The translations under genes were made by a program, and so were the position numbers. Of a stretch of 64,000 nucleotides of DNA, positions 11,410 through 23,497 are shown in pieces. Below the pieces are notes generated by a model. The model made no database searches, was not told where the DNA came from, and was given only the letters and a program-made list of their open reading frames with translations. Origin of the DNA: Blepharisma japonicum (lineage: Eukaryota > Ciliophora > Heterotrichea > Heterotrichida > Blepharismidae); NCBI GenBank assembly GCA_949751835.1, contig CATKHK010000090.1, forward strand, positions 1-64,000. The letters are read 5' to 3'. The first letter of the stretch is position 1; each line of letters begins with the position of its first letter.

Positions 11410-11754
11410 ACTTTTTCATTTCAAGTTTTAATGTTAGTGCCAGTTACCAATACATTTTTATCTTCGTTGACAAATTTCTCTTAAGCTTCTGTTGCTCATA
11501 TCTCCTTGCTGCAAATCTCGACATTACCTACGGGCATTTACTACCTCAAAGCGCTAATTTTTTTCAATTTTCTTAATCATCTTCATGCAATCTTCTATTT
11601 TCAGTGATTTCATCTTAATCTCGCACTCATCGGATTATTGTAATTGGGCATCTCCTTATTTTCTATTTCTTTCAAATTTCTCTATTTTATATTATTGAAA
11701 CCAATTCCTATATCGGATCTTCACTTTTTTAATCATAAAGTCATAATTTCTCAT
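11410..11754 (-). pseudogene. Coiled-coil gene fossil, copy 4
   Basis: One minus-strand frame of about 115 codons beginning MRNYDFMIKKVKIRYRNWF and continuing MKSLKIEDCMKMIKKIEKN, EVVNARR and MSNRSLREICQRR. It is interrupted only by TAA/TAG, about eight of them. Rich in Lys, Glu, Arg and Ile, as in other fossils of this group. Non-functional under the code this genome uses. Confidence 0.45.
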
Positions 11755-12119
11755 ATCTTCAATGCTATAAATTCCTTATACTCTATACATGTGCAGTTTC
11801 TTCCTTCTATCGAATTACAATGTGATTATGAAGTGTTTGCCCATTGTCTCCAAATTAATTTAAAAAAGCTTCGAACATTAAAATCCATTTTCTTCAATAA
11901 AAATCATATCTTTTTTTCTTTAAGCGTTCAGAATGGTTTATATCAATATAGGAGATTTCAAATTATAGTACATTGTGAGAAACCAAAAAGCGATACAATA
12001 GAAATAATAATACATAATTGTTCCACATTTTATCTTGTTCATAAACCCGGCATCATAATTCAAATTATTTTATCAATGTGAGATAAGTTTATTTATTCAT
12101 AGAAAGAATTAGATATTTT
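11755..12119. other. Intergenic, nothing recognised
   Basis: AT-rich. The long plus-strand open frame over this stretch has no protein-like character (Phe/Ile/Leu-rich, antisense to decayed helical sequence). No RNA gene seen. Confidence 0.5.
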
Positions 12120-12890
12120 TAATGTGAGATGATTGCTTTGAGGACAGATCAAATTTCCATAGCTGGCTTTTGTAGCGAATAGCAATTGATTGATGCAAGT
12201 AATTACCTAGTATAGTATTGCTACCTATATTTACTCAATTTGAAATATCATTTTAGCGCTTTCAAAAATCCTCTACCCTTTTTCGAATAAATAGATTCTA
12301 TTGTGTCCTCTCAACAAAAATTTATAGCAATCTGTATTAAGTACTAAATTAGGAACGTCTTCATAATTATTTTGAATTATATAATCTTTGGGTAACAGTG
12401 GCCAGTTCAAAGAATTAACTCTCCAAATAATGCATTAGAGATGCAACTACAACCAATGTCTGAAGCAGACAGAGGAGCCATACTTTCCCACACATTTTTT
12501 TCAAAATAATATCTTTCAGCTAGTCTATTTTGCCCTTTTGAATTTTGCAATTGTTTTGACATTTCTATTTTTGTCTATCGTAAAAACTAGTCCTGAGTTT
12601 GTACCTGGATTGCAGCAATAAAAATAAGCTTATCTGGTATAATGCACTTTGAAGCGTTTGCATCAATTTTTTCTTGAGTTTAAAGTGTGATTGTAGAAGA
12701 AACTTAAAATGTATCTAAATTTATAGTAGAAAAATTTGAAGTATTATGCCTAAAAAACGACAGCTCGCCTGATCCACTTCTTCTTTTAAAGCTGACATAA
12801 AAGGATTAAAAGTAATTTCACAAATTCTGCTTATAGCTGCATTTATTTCTTTATAAAAACAAATAAAACTGCATTATTAAATGGCTTTTT
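12120..12890 (-). pseudogene. Family A Kelch gene fossil (C-terminal two-thirds)
   Basis: Reads, with several breaks, as the Kelch half of the array genes: NNYEDVPNLVL, FLLRGHNRIYLFEKG, then a TAG where intact copies have Lys in EKGKRIFES, and RIFESA. Upstream pieces of the TINLDNFQVSS and LPDKTYFYC regions can be matched near 12600-12760. The B-box and coil are missing. It is older than the intact array copies. Confidence 0.75.
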
Positions 12891-12959
12891 TATTATTTAC
12901 AAAGTTAATAATCCTAAAACTGGATCTTGCTCTGATTTTATAATTTTTGAGTATGAAAA

Positions 12960-14830
12960 ATTTTTAAGTGCAATTTCTTATTGCAGCAGCAGAATCTGAA
13001 TCTAAATTTTTTAAAATTTCTTTGACGCTGCTCTCTGATTCAAATAAGTATTGGACAAAGGGTTCTAAGATCTTCTTCAGCTTACTATTTTTTGATTCTT
13101 CATCTGTAAAAAAAAACTCAAGCATTGCTTCTTTTGTCCCTATGCATGGCTCTACAAATTTCTCTCGAAGACGTGAACCTTATTAAGCAGCTGCAGGTGT
13201 TTTTCAAAGTGCTTTATGCAGGATAAAGTTATAGGAAAAGTGCATGGACACCTATATTCTATCTCAAGTTTGCATCCTGGATCAAAGTATTGATTTAGTT
13301 CTATATAAAAATTATATGTTGGGCTATTAAATTTAATTTTTTCTCACATTTCAAACTGATAAACCATATCAAATTAGTAAATTATATGATTTGAAAAAAT
13401 ACTTAGCAAATACATTATTTTCAGGTGAAATTCTATCAGTTCTCCATACTTTTTGAGATCTCTCAAAATTTCTTTCTTCCATTCTCATCACAACTTTCTC
13501 TATGTTAATCTTTCAGACACAGAACAAAATTTAGCCTTTCATACATGAAAACTCATTGGTTTAGGTTTGCCTAAAACCCACACTTGCATTTGGGGCATTC
13601 TGCAATTTTATATTATTTTATATTGAAATTTTATTATAAATCTTATTCTTTTGGGCTCAAAAAGGCAATTATAATGCTCCAATCAATTATTTTAGGACAC
13701 TTCGGGCATTTAATTCCTGCTTTCTTACATGGGATTTTAAATAGGCTGTTAAGAAATTTATACAAAATATATGATGGCATGACAATATTACCATTTCTGC
13801 ACAAAATAATTCAGAAAGCATAATATACATCTCGTTTTAGATAAATGTGGGAGAGGGTCTTCAATTTTCTTTATAACTGAGGATTTAATATCATTTACCA
13901 TTCTTCCGCAATATTTGCACATACCGCCATTGCCATCTACATATGATTTAAAGCACATTTTACAAATAGTGCAGGAACACTTACTTTAATTCTTGTCTTT
14001 TTGATCAATACTCTCCTACAAATAGAGCAAATTAATTTATTTTAGTAAAAATTAGCTCGTACTCATTTTTGGTGAAATCTCTATTAAAAAAAATGCAATT
14101 TTGTGATAAACAATTGATTATTTCACAATTCCTACATAGTGCGCCCTATACTTCACCAAGCTGAACTCTTTAATAACTTTCTAACAATACCCACAAACTG
14201 GCACAATTTCAGCAATTTCTTCAAATTTAATTTCTTCTTTGCAAATAGGACAAATTTTAATTCTCAATACAACATTTCTAACACAGCTGTCACACAAATA
14301 TTTGTGCATAGACTTAAATTCTTCCTTTTTTCTACTTTCTCTACAATTGGGGCAAATGGCAATTTCATATTCATTGTTAATTCTTTTTGGTATACTTTTG
14401 CCTTTCTTCTCTTCTCTGGTCATATTCTTGCCACGCATCTCCTAATGATGCTTTTATTTCGTCTTCATGAAGTTCTTGTACATATAATGGGCAAGTAATA
14501 GGCGTTGTTGCTTATGAGTTTCGTAAAAACATTCCTCAAGTTTGCTTGCTCAGACAGCTTATTATATCGTCATAGCAATATAAGTGGCCACATTCTAGAA
14601 GAATGTATGCTGGCTTTTTGGCAGTAAAAGCAGACTTTTAATAATAGGGAGAAGAAATTGTTGCTGCATACCAATTGCAATAGGCTTTCCTCAGCTTTAT
14701 TCACAAAATTTGAGGGTGGTTTATAACTGGTTAAGATTGTAAATTCTTTCCAAAAATTTGCAATTCTTTCTTGGAAAAGATCTACTCTATGCAATTTATT
14801 GCTAACTGATAAATGATAAATTTTCACATA
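12960..14830 (-). pseudogene. RING/IBR-type zinc-finger gene remnant (RBR E3-like)
   Basis: A long minus-strand coding region in pieces. In order it shows ECGHLYCYDD (about 14590), AICPNCRES (about 14340), YLCDSCVRN and KICPICKEEI (14230-14290), ALCRNCEIINC, CSCTICKMCF and MCKYCGRM (13880-14000), LSCHHIFCINF (about 13780), GIKCPKCPKIIDW (about 13690) and AECPKCKCGF (about 13590). It then gives a non-zinc tail (KLKKILEPFVQYLFESESSV, about 13010-13080). The C-x2-C / C-x-H-x2-C spacing followed by IKCP...ECPKC is that of RBR ubiquitin ligases. At least five frame changes or stops show it is dead. No intact relative in the window. Confidence 0.6.
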
Positions 14831-15547
14831 AATGTTGGATATGAGTCAGCACTTTTGCTGTGTAGTCTTCCAGGACACCTTGAGCTAGTTTGAAGCTGCT
14901 TGATACTATTTTGAGTTTCTTGATTTGGATTGGAGCTATTGTTTAATTTTATAGCAGAAAAATTTGAAATATCTTCCAGTTCATTTGTCTCAATTTGATC
15001 TTTGATATCTCGCCAAAGAATACAAGAGGGACTGAAAGGAATTTCATAAGTCTTGCTTATAGTTCTGTTTATTTCTTTATAATCCAGACAACAGCAATTT
15101 ATATTCCATTCTTGTAATTTTATCATTGCTTTTTGGACATCAAGTTTAAGGACGCTTTCCATATCATCTTCAGTTGTAATATCTAAAAACTCTTTGTCAT
15201 TGAGCGACCTTTCAATCATTTTGCTGCATCTTTTATCAATCTTATTGATATTAGATATGTATTTCCTAAATGCTGCATTTAAGTTTGTGCTAACTTTACT
15301 TGCAGGAGCCGTGACTCCTTTTTATAAATTTGGAAATCTTTTTTAATCTTTGCTAACTTTAAAATGACTGGCTGCTTAATCCCTGCAGCTGGCTTGAAAA
15401 AGAGTTTTATTAGTCGATGATTTTTGGTTGAAGAGCTTGATCAATGCTCGTAATCATGCTCTTGGCAAACAAGACTCCTCCTTCACAATCGCACTTTGCA
15501 TAAAGCTGGCTACGGCAATTTTCTTTAAAGCAGCAGCCACTAAACAT
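14830..15547 (-). pseudogene. Family A fossil, N-terminal half, fused to the RING remnant
   Basis: Start codon and first 25 residues are preserved (MFSGCCFKENC...AKCDCEGG), then the frame breaks in the second half of the zinc cluster. The coil resumes as EFLDITTEDDMESVLKLDVQ and CCCLDYKEINRTISKTYEIPF. After KQLQTSSR the sequence leaves the family, so all Kelch repeats are missing and the RING/IBR remnant follows. It is a truncated, broken copy. Confidence 0.75.
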
Positions 15548-16043
15548 TTTTGTAGAATCATAATGATTTATACCGCTAAATATTTTATAGAAACTTATTT
15601 ACTCATTTTTAATTACCCAGCAAAAGCAAATTGATAAGAATAAGTTAAAAATTATAATATAATTTTAATCGCAGGAGGAAATTAATAATTATTAATACAC
15701 TTTTAATTATTTAAGTAGAAAGAATTTGGGTTTTAAAGAACCGCTTTTGATTTTGTTATTGATAAACAATTTTAATCTATTTTTATTCTAATAAAAAAGC
15801 GTCTTCTTTATAACTGATGAAATAATAACATTATATTTACGAAAAAAATTTAAATTATATTCAAAGAGTACTTTCTGTTAGAAAAGTTGAATCAAATCAG
15901 CTTGCGAATATTCATTAATCCCTAATTAAAATTTTAATCCATAATTGTAATCGGCTAATAAAAATAAATAAAATTATCGAAAAAAATAGCTAAATTTTTA
16001 GGAAGAAATATTAAGTTTTATAAAAAACTTCATTGAAATGTTA
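15548..16043. other. Intergenic between Family A copies
   Basis: AT-rich. The stretch from about 15650 resembles the downstream flank seen below other array copies (for example near 18.4-18.7 kb). No gene seen. Confidence 0.5.
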
Positions 16044-17360
16044 CTATTTTAGAACTTTTACCAGAGATGCCTTCTTTGAAGATAGATCAAATTTTCATAA
16101 TTGACTATCAGGCACAACAAAATAAAGAATGCCCTTAAAACGAACAACAACTGATTGAAGATGAGTATTATTAGGTATTGCATTACTACCTATATGTACC
16201 CATTTTGAAATATTGTTTTCAGCGCTTTCGAAAATCCTTGTTCCTTTTTCAAATAAATAGATTCTATTATTTCCTCTCAGCATAAGTTTCTCGCGGTTGT
16301 TATCAAGCACCAAATTAGGAATGTCTTTATAATTATTTTGATTAATACTGTAACTTATGATTTTTTGTAAATAATAGCCAGTTATAAGAATTAAATCTTC
16401 AAATAATGCACTGCAGCTAGAAGTATAATCCAAGCCTTGAGGCAACGGACCTATGCTTTGTCAGAGATTTTGCTTAAAATCGTATCTATCAGCAATTTTA
16501 TTATATCCTCCCAGTATATATATAAAATTATTGTAAAAAATGGTGTCAGAGTATGAATTTACTTTTAATTTTTGCAATTGTTTGACATTTTTATTATTGT
16601 CAATTGTAAAAGCCATTCCTGAGTTTTTACCTTCATTAATACAATAAAAATAAGTTTTATCGGGGAGTATGCAACATGAAGCATAATGATGAATATTTTC
16701 TTGAGTTGAAAGTGTGTCTGTGGAGGAAACTTGAAAATTATCTAAGTTTATAGTAGAAAAATTAGAAGTATTGTGTATGAAAAATGATAATTCATTTGAT
16801 TCAATTTCATCTTCGACAACTCCTCCAAAAGAGGTAAAAGAGTTAAAAGGGATTTCATAACATTTACTTATAGCTGTATTTATTCCTTTATAATCCAGAC
16901 AGCAGCAATTTGTATCCCATCCAAGCATTTTTATCTTTGCTTTCTGAACATCAAGTTTGAGCACACTTTCCATATCATCTTTATTAGCAATATCTAAGAA
17001 CTCTTCTTCATTAAGAAACCCTTCAATCATTTTGCTGCATCTTTTATCAACTTCACTTATTTGATCGAGATATTTCCCAAAAGTTGTTTTAAGGTTATTA
17101 ATAACTTTATTTGCGCGCTCAATTGCTTCTTTCCTATATTTTTTGATATCATTTTTGTTTTCAACAAGCTTTTGAATGACTATTTGCTTGACTTCTTCTG
17201 CTGGTCTGAAATATTTCTGGATGCATTGATGCCTAATGGGTGAAGGCTTTAATGTATGTTCGAGAGCATGCTCTTGGCAAAAGAAAACATTTTCTTCACA
17301 ATCACATGTTGCACAGAGCTTATTTTTACAATTCTCTTTAAAGCAGTGTCTGCTAAACAT
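16044..17360 (-). CDS. Family A B-box/coiled-coil/Kelch protein, copy A2 (438 aa)
   Basis: Intact with UGA as Trp. Cys/His cluster at residues 6-44 (CFKENC, CATCDC, CQEH, later His), helix to about 150, linker with EIPFNSF and EIESNELSFF, then Kelch motifs (NNFIYILGGYNKIADRYDF followed by Trp=TGA). A 2-bp difference just before the usual end moves the stop: the gene ends at TAG, immediately followed by TAA, rather than at the TAA used by its sisters. ATG is chosen because every array copy starts at the same MFS. Likely a cytoplasmic adaptor; partner unknown. Confidence 0.85.
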
Positions 17361-18772
17361 TTTTATAGAATCATGATGGCTATCTATAAAAATGCATTAA
17401 TTTAAGTCAGATATCCAGATTTAAAGGCATAAAGTTACTTTAATTGGAATTATGGGTATTTCAATTGTTTCAAAATAATACTGATTTATTTATTTGACTT
17501 TTAGAGTAAAATAATTGAGTCTAGAAGTATATTTTTTATAGATAAATAAATTAGCACTTGCTAGTGAGGATAATAAATGAAATACTCTTGGCTAATATTT
17601 TTCTACTCGAATTGAAGGATCCACTGTCAACTGAAACAATAGATTGTTTTAAGAATTAAGCCTGCCCGATAAGTCCAATTAAATGGGTTCGATGATATTG
17701 GGATGGAAGCAAGCGGTCTCATTATGATTATTAGGCTAGTGTCTGAGATTTATCCAATGCCGTGGTGTAATTTTCAGCTTAGACTATTCTATCTTGAGAA
17801 TTATTGAGAAGATTAGCTTAGCTTTAAATCCTTGTGCCGTTTTATTTTATTATCATTTTATTTCATAGGTTTGCATATAATTCAATCTTCTGTAATTGTT
17901 TGTATTGATCTTAATTGAGACTAATTAATTAACTGCTATTATTATTCATAAGTTAGCTCAACTGCTATCTTTATTTTTATCTCAAAATTTGATAAAAATT
18001 TAATGGTTGTCCAAATAAAATGCATTCACTCTATTTAAAACCTTTTAGAGATCTTTAATAAAGCAATAGTTATAAAACATATAATTGCAAATGTAATTTT
18101 CATCTTACTTTATCAAAAACACAATTTCTTGCAAATTTTAAAGCACTTTAGAGAGTTTAAGATATAATAATTTATTAAAAAACAATTACCCATTTTAAAA
18201 GATTAGTAATTTTATATTATTTCTCAGTTAATATTAGTTTATATGAACTACTTGAGCTTATAAGACTTGATATAAATAAATTTAAATATGCCTTTAATAC
18301 CTTTATACTTTATCTCTGAATTATTTTGGTATTTTTTAAATCAATTTATTAAAAGATGAGATAATGCCACAGATTTTCTAATACGATTAAACGATAACTA
18401 CTTTAAATAAGAATTACTTTGCATAAGATAGAGTTTGACTTCCTATATATAACGAAAGAACTAATGAGCAATATATTGTTTGTAAATAATCTTATTCTGA
18501 TTTTATTATTGATAATCATTTTCTATCTATTTTTATTCTAAAAAAGCCCCTTATTTATAGCAGCTGCAATATAACATTATATTTATTTATATTTTAAAAT
18601 ATATTTAAGGAGTTCTCTTGAGTTAGGCTGTTCTAAATAGCACATGAGTAGTATATGTGACCTAATTGAATATCAATCTAATTGTACTTGATTAATCAAA
18701 ATAAATAAATTATTGAGGTAAATATCTAAATATTTAACAAGAAATTTTAAGTCTCTTTTAAATATTACTATT
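17361..18772. repeat. Intergenic segment duplicated at 27.9-28.97 kb
   Basis: About 17625-18330 is nearly the same as 28095-28790, including an unusual GC-richer core (GATATTGGGATGGAAGCAAG near 17697) and the phrase TTTATCCAATGCCGTGGTGT. The downstream part up to 18770 is the common 3' flank of array genes. No open frame is conserved between copies. The core could be a non-coding RNA or only a copied spacer. Confidence 0.6.
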
Positions 18773-20068
18773 TTAAATAGCTTTTACCAAGGATGCCTGC
18801 TTTGAAGAAAGATCAAATTTTCATAATTGACTATTGTACTCAACAAAATAAAGGCTGCCCTTATTACGAACAACAACTGATTGAAGATGACAATTACCTG
18901 GTATTGCATTGCTACCTATATGCACCCATTTTGAAAGACCATTTTCAGCACTTTCAAAAATCCTTTTTCCTTTTTCAAATAAATAGATTCTATTATTTCC
19001 TCTCAGCATAAGTTTATGACAGCTGCTATCAAGCACCAAATTAGGAATGTCTTTATAACTATTTCGAGTAATACTGTAACTTATTATTTTTTGTAAATAA
19101 AAACCAGTTATCAGAATTAAATCTCCAAATAATGCATTGCAGCTATAACTATAATCCAAATCTTGAGACAACGGAGCCATGCTTTGTCAGAGATTTTGCT
19201 TAAAATCGTATCTTTCAGCTAGTTTTTTATCTCCTCCCAGTAAGTATATAAAATTATTGTAAAAAATGGAGTCAAGATATGAGCTTATTTTTGATTTTTG
19301 AAGTTGTTTGACATTTTTATTCTCGCCAATTGCAAAAGCTATTCCTGAGTTTGTACCTGGATTACAACAATAAAAATAAGTTTTATCAGGAAGTATGCAA
19401 CATGAAGTTCGATAATCAATATTTTCTTGAGTTGAAAGTGCGACTGTAGAGGAAACTTGAAAATTATCTAAGTTTATAGTAGAAAAATTAGTAGTATTGT
19501 ATCTAAAAAATGACAATTCATTTGATTCAATTTCAACTCCCCCAAAAGGATTAAAAGGAATTTCATAAGTCTCGCTTATAATTGTACTAATTTCTTTATA
19601 ATTCAAAAAGCATCAATTTGTATTCCATCCAAGCATTTTTGCTCTTGCTTTCTGTGCATCAAGTTTGAGCACGCTTTCTATATCCTCTTCATTAGCAATA
19701 TCTAAAAACTCTTCTTCATTAATAAGCCCTTCAATCATTTTGCTGCATCTTTTATCAACTTCGCTAATTTGATCGAGATATTTCCCAAAAATAGTTTTAA
19801 AGTTATTAATAACTTCACTTGCACTGGCAATTGTATCTTTCCTATAAGCTTGGATTTCTATTTTGAGTTGTGTTAACTTTTGAATGACAATTAGCTTGAC
19901 TTCTTCTGCTGGTCTGAAATATAGCTGTTTGAATTGATGTCCTTTGGATGAAGGCTTTAATCCATGCTTAAAACTATGCTTTTTGCACAATAAAACCTTT
20001 TCTTCACACTCACATTTTGCACAGACCTTGTTTTTGCAATTCTCTTTAAAGCAGCGGCCACTAAACAT
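18773..20068 (-). CDS. Family A protein, copy A3 (431 aa)
   Basis: Intact array member, slightly short because the phrase after EIPFNPF lacks about six residues (reads GGVEIESNE where most copies have TSFGGVVEDEIESNE). Zinc cluster CFKENC, CAKCEC, CKKH. Kelch core NNFIYLLGGDKKLAERYDF then Trp=TGA. One more TGA falls at NTN-W-CFLNY, a position that is Cys in sister copies, so not every UGA sits at a conserved Trp. Ends VKAI-TAA. 5' side shares the conserved leader described at 20069-20112. Confidence 0.85.
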
Positions 20069-20112
20069 TTTTATAGAATCATGATGGCTTATCTATAAAA
20101 ATGCATTAATTT
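20069..20112 (-). promoter_or_regulatory. Conserved leader upstream of Family A start codons
   Basis: Reading toward the gene, most array copies share a block ending GATTCTATAAAAATG, with TCATGATTCTATAAAAATG in several. Equivalent blocks lie directly upstream of the genes starting at 17360, 21718, 27936 and 30281, and in weaker form upstream of 24814. Conservation right up to the ATG suggests a very short 5' leader and a promoter within the block. The TATA-like run overlaps the start, so it may be leader rather than a true TATA box. Confidence 0.4.
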
Positions 20113-20404
20113 AAGCTTAGATAAAGTTGTTTTAATTCGAATTAAAGCTATTTTAAATTATCTATTTTCATTATAAATAAGCCCCGTTATTTATACTGCA
20201 ATAATAACATTATATTTATTAAAATATTTTGAAATATTTTAAGGAGTTCTCTTGAGTAAAGCTGCTCTAAATAGCACATGAGTAGTATATGTTACCTAAT
20301 TGAATATCAATCTAATTGTACTTAATTAAAATAAATAAAATTATTGAGGAAAAATATCTAAATATTTAACAAGAAATTTTAAGTCTCATTTAAATATTAC
20401 TATT
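20113..20404. other. Short intergenic region, copied 3' flank of Family A
   Basis: About 290 bp, largely the shared downstream flank (TATTAAAATATTTTGAAATA, GAGTTCTCTTGAGTAAAGCT) also found near 32270 and 28790. No gene. Confidence 0.6.
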
Positions 20405-21718
20405 TTAGATAGCTTTTACCAGAGATGCCTGCTTTGAAGATAGATCAAATTTTCATAATTGACTATAAGGCTCAACAAAATAAAGGCTGCCCTTATAACG
20501 AACAACAACTGACTGAAGATGATAATTAGCTGGTATTGCATTGTTACCTATATGCACCCATTTTCAAATATCATTTTCAGCACTTTCAAAAATCCTTTTT
20601 CCTTTTTCAAATAAATAGATTCTATTATTTCCTCTCAGCATAAGTTTATAGCAGCTTTTATCAAGCACCAAATTAGGAATGTCTTTATAATTATTTTGAG
20701 TAATACTGTAACTTATGATTTTTTGGAAAGAATAGTCAGTTATAAGAATTAAATCTTCAAATAATGCATTGCAGCTATAGTTATAATACAAGTCTTGAGG
20801 CAACGGAGCCATACTTTGTCAGAGATTCCCCTTAAAATCGTATCTTTCAGCTAGTTTTCGTGTTCCTCCCAGTAAGTATATAAAATTATTGTAAAAAATG
20901 GGGTCAAGGCTATAGTTCACTTTCGATATTTGTAATTGTTTGACATTTTTATTCTTGTCAATTGCAAAAGTTATTCCTGATTTTGTACCTGGATTACAAG
21001 AATAAAAATAAGTTTTATCAGGAAGTATGCAACATGAAGTGCAATAATTAATATTTTCTTGAGTTGAAAGTGTGACTGTGGAGGAAACTTGAAAATTATC
21101 TAAGTTTATAGTAGAAAAATTAGTAGTATTGTTTATAAAAAATGACAATTCATTTGATTCAATTTCATCTTCAGCAACTCCTCCAAAAGAGGTAATAGGG
21201 TTAAAAGGGATTTCATAACATTTACTTATAGCTGTATTTATTTCTTTATAATCCAAACAGCAGAAATTTGTATTTCACCCACACATTCTTGTTCTTGCTT
21301 TCTGAGCATCAAGTTTGAGCACGCTTTCCGCATCGCCTTCATTAGCAATATCTAAAAACTCTTCTTTATTAGTAAGCCCTTCAATCATTTTGCTGAATCT
21401 TTTATCAACTTCATTAATTTGATCGAGATATTTTCCAAAAATAGTTTTAAAGTTATTAATAACTTCATTTGCCTTGGCTATTGCATCTTTCTTATAAATA
21501 TGGATATCTTTTTTGAGTTGTGCTAACTTTTGAATAACCATTAGCTTGACTTCTCTTGCTGGTCTGAAATATAGCTGTATGCATTGATGTCCTTTGGAAG
21601 AAGGCTTTAATACATGTTTGAGGGTATGCTTTTTGCACAATAAAACCTTTTCTTCACACTCACATTTTGCACAGACCTTGTTTTTGCAATTCTCTTTAAA
21701 GCAGCGGCCACTAAACAT
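20405..21718 (-). CDS. Family A protein, copy A4 (437 aa)
   Basis: Intact. Nearly the same zinc cluster as A3 (CFKENC, CAKCEC, CKKH) and the same coil with NNFKTIFGKYLDQINEVDKR. TGA codes Trp after MCG, at the Kelch position after GNL, at ENDI-W-KW where sister copies have Ser, and near the end before KFDLSS. The Kelch core is NNFIYLLGGTRKLAERYDF. Stop TAA in the shared position. Closest to A3 and A7 by eye, so the three are recent duplicates. Confidence 0.85.
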
Positions 21719-22430
21719 TTTTATAGAATCATGATGGCTTATCTATAAAAAATGCATTCATTTAAGCTTAGAAAATCCAAAGATAAAAGCTGTTTTAATG
21801 GGAATTAAAGCTGTTTTCAATTATTTCAAAATTTAACTAATTTATATAATAGATTTAGAATTTTAGAATAAAATTATTTGGGTTTAAAGTGGATTTTTTA
21901 GAGAAAGTAAATAGAAATTGCCAATTAATTATAAATGGCAAAATTAACCCAAATTGCATAAAAAGCAAATGTTTTATTTAAATGTAGATAAAAAGCCAAT
22001 TATCTTATAAAGACAAGCACAAATCAGTGTAAAAAGCGAAATATTTAATTTAGTAAATCAATTTTAAGATCCTAGGGAATTATGTTTAAAAAGAGTTAAA
22101 ATTTAGAGATTGAGCAGATAGTCTTTAAACCCGAAATTTAATTTTGCCAGAATTATTTAGTCTAAAAAAGCAAAACACAGGAAAACTATATGTTTAAATC
22201 TAATTTTCTTTAAATGCAATAACTAGAGAGCATTTTTTATAGCTTATATAATGAGATTAAGCTTATAATGCATCAGATTGGATTATTTTTATTAAAATAT
22301 GATCTACTAAAATAAAAGCAAAGTAGAAAGCAAATAAAAATTTATAGAATAGCTCGTCTAGCAATTGAAGTATCAAGAATTACGAAAAATAAATGCAATA
22401 ATCTCTTTTTATATTTATTTAACTCCCTTT
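21719..22430. repeat. Intergenic segment duplicated at 30.3-31.1 kb
   Basis: From about 21840 to 22345 the sequence matches 30370-31110 with gaps (for example GCCAATTAATTATAAA and ATAAAAGCAAAGTAGAA in both). The 30-kb copy contains an extra GC-richer block at about 30500-30610. No gene is conserved. Confidence 0.5.
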
Positions 22431-22439
22431 CAATTTAAT

Positions 22440-22870
22440 TAGCGATATCGACCTTCTTCAGAAACAATTTATTTGAAATTTTTTATGCATAACTCAATAT
22501 TCAATCTTTTTTCATTTTCGAATTTTTATCTCTATCGATAAAAATGTCTTTGCAAGCTTCGGCTATTCAGCAATTTCTGAATTTTCATCAATGTTCCATC
22601 TACCTATACTTCTCCACAATTTATATCATCAATTTTGAGCTCAAGCTCTTTTTAACTGCTTATCTGCATATCTCCATCAGTTTTATTTTTTTAAAATTTT
22701 TCAAGTTTTATCTTTTTTCAGGAAATTAATTTAGTCTATTTGTTGCTTCAGCGCACTCACAATCTTCTTTATAATTATCTGCTTCATGCTAACTTACTCA
22801 ATAAACACTAAAATTATCAAGATCACATGTGGTGGCAATGCTATTATCTGCAACATTTAACTCTTCAACT
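22440..22870 (-). pseudogene. Coiled-coil gene fossil, copy 5
   Basis: Minus-strand frame with KELELKIDDINCGEV, DGTLMKIQKLLNSRSLQRHF and KFENEKRLNIELCIKNF, interrupted by TAA/TAG. Aligns with copy 6 at 31.8-32.2 kb (DDINSREIEEDGTLMK). There a TAG in one copy corresponds to a Glu codon in the other, and one apparent TAA is explained by a one-base slip in an A run. Decayed. Confidence 0.55.
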
Positions 22871-23497
22871 TCAATTTCACATTCAAATCATATTATGCTA
22901 AATATTCTTTTAAAATATGGCTTCGCTGTGCTTCTTTAAAGAGTCTTTTAATAATTCAAGTTTTAGATATAGCTACCAGACGAACTTATTTATAAACTTT
23001 TATATTGTTTTTATTTTAGTATATCTCATTTAAAAGGTCTGAGCGTATTATAAATTTAATCGACTTACAATTAGCTATCTCATTCAATAAATAATGTTTT
23101 TTAGTTATTGCATCAAAGTTAGTTTTGTTGCATTTTGCTTTTTTATTAGATTAAAAATAAGAACCAATTTTAAATAAAGATAGTTAATTATAAGTAAAGG
23201 ATTAGCGAGTTTTTATTATTTGTAAAGGACAGCTTGATATTTATTATTAGTTTCAATTTTTATGTACTTTATTTCAATAAAATAATCCTTATTTATGACA
23301 GCATTAATTTAAAAGAAGATTTTTAATTATATTTAAAGAGTTCTAATTAAATTCGAACCAAAATAGCGTGCGAATAATCAAGGCTACTAATTAAAATAGA
23401 AAACAATAAGTATCTTTTATACCCATTAGGAAACAATGGCTAATTTATAGTAAGAAATTTTAAAATTAAATAAGAAGTCTTATTGAATGCTCTTATT
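22871..23497. other. Intergenic, nothing recognised
   Basis: AT-rich. No protein-like frame on either strand and no RNA gene seen. Confidence 0.5.

Noticed and set aside
11644-12081. 145-codon plus-strand open frame
   Set aside because: Composition is Phe/Ile/Leu-rich and antisense to decayed helical sequence on the minus strand; no domain and no similar copy.
16044-16046. TAG as Gln (alternative published Blepharisma code)
   Set aside because: TAG is absent inside all intact frames here and ends at least two genes (A2 and the SNARE-like gene), so it behaves as a stop.
18793-19011. 72-codon plus-strand frames repeated at 18.8, 29.0 and 32.5 kb
   Set aside because: They lie antisense to the last Kelch unit of Family A and recur only because that gene is duplicated.
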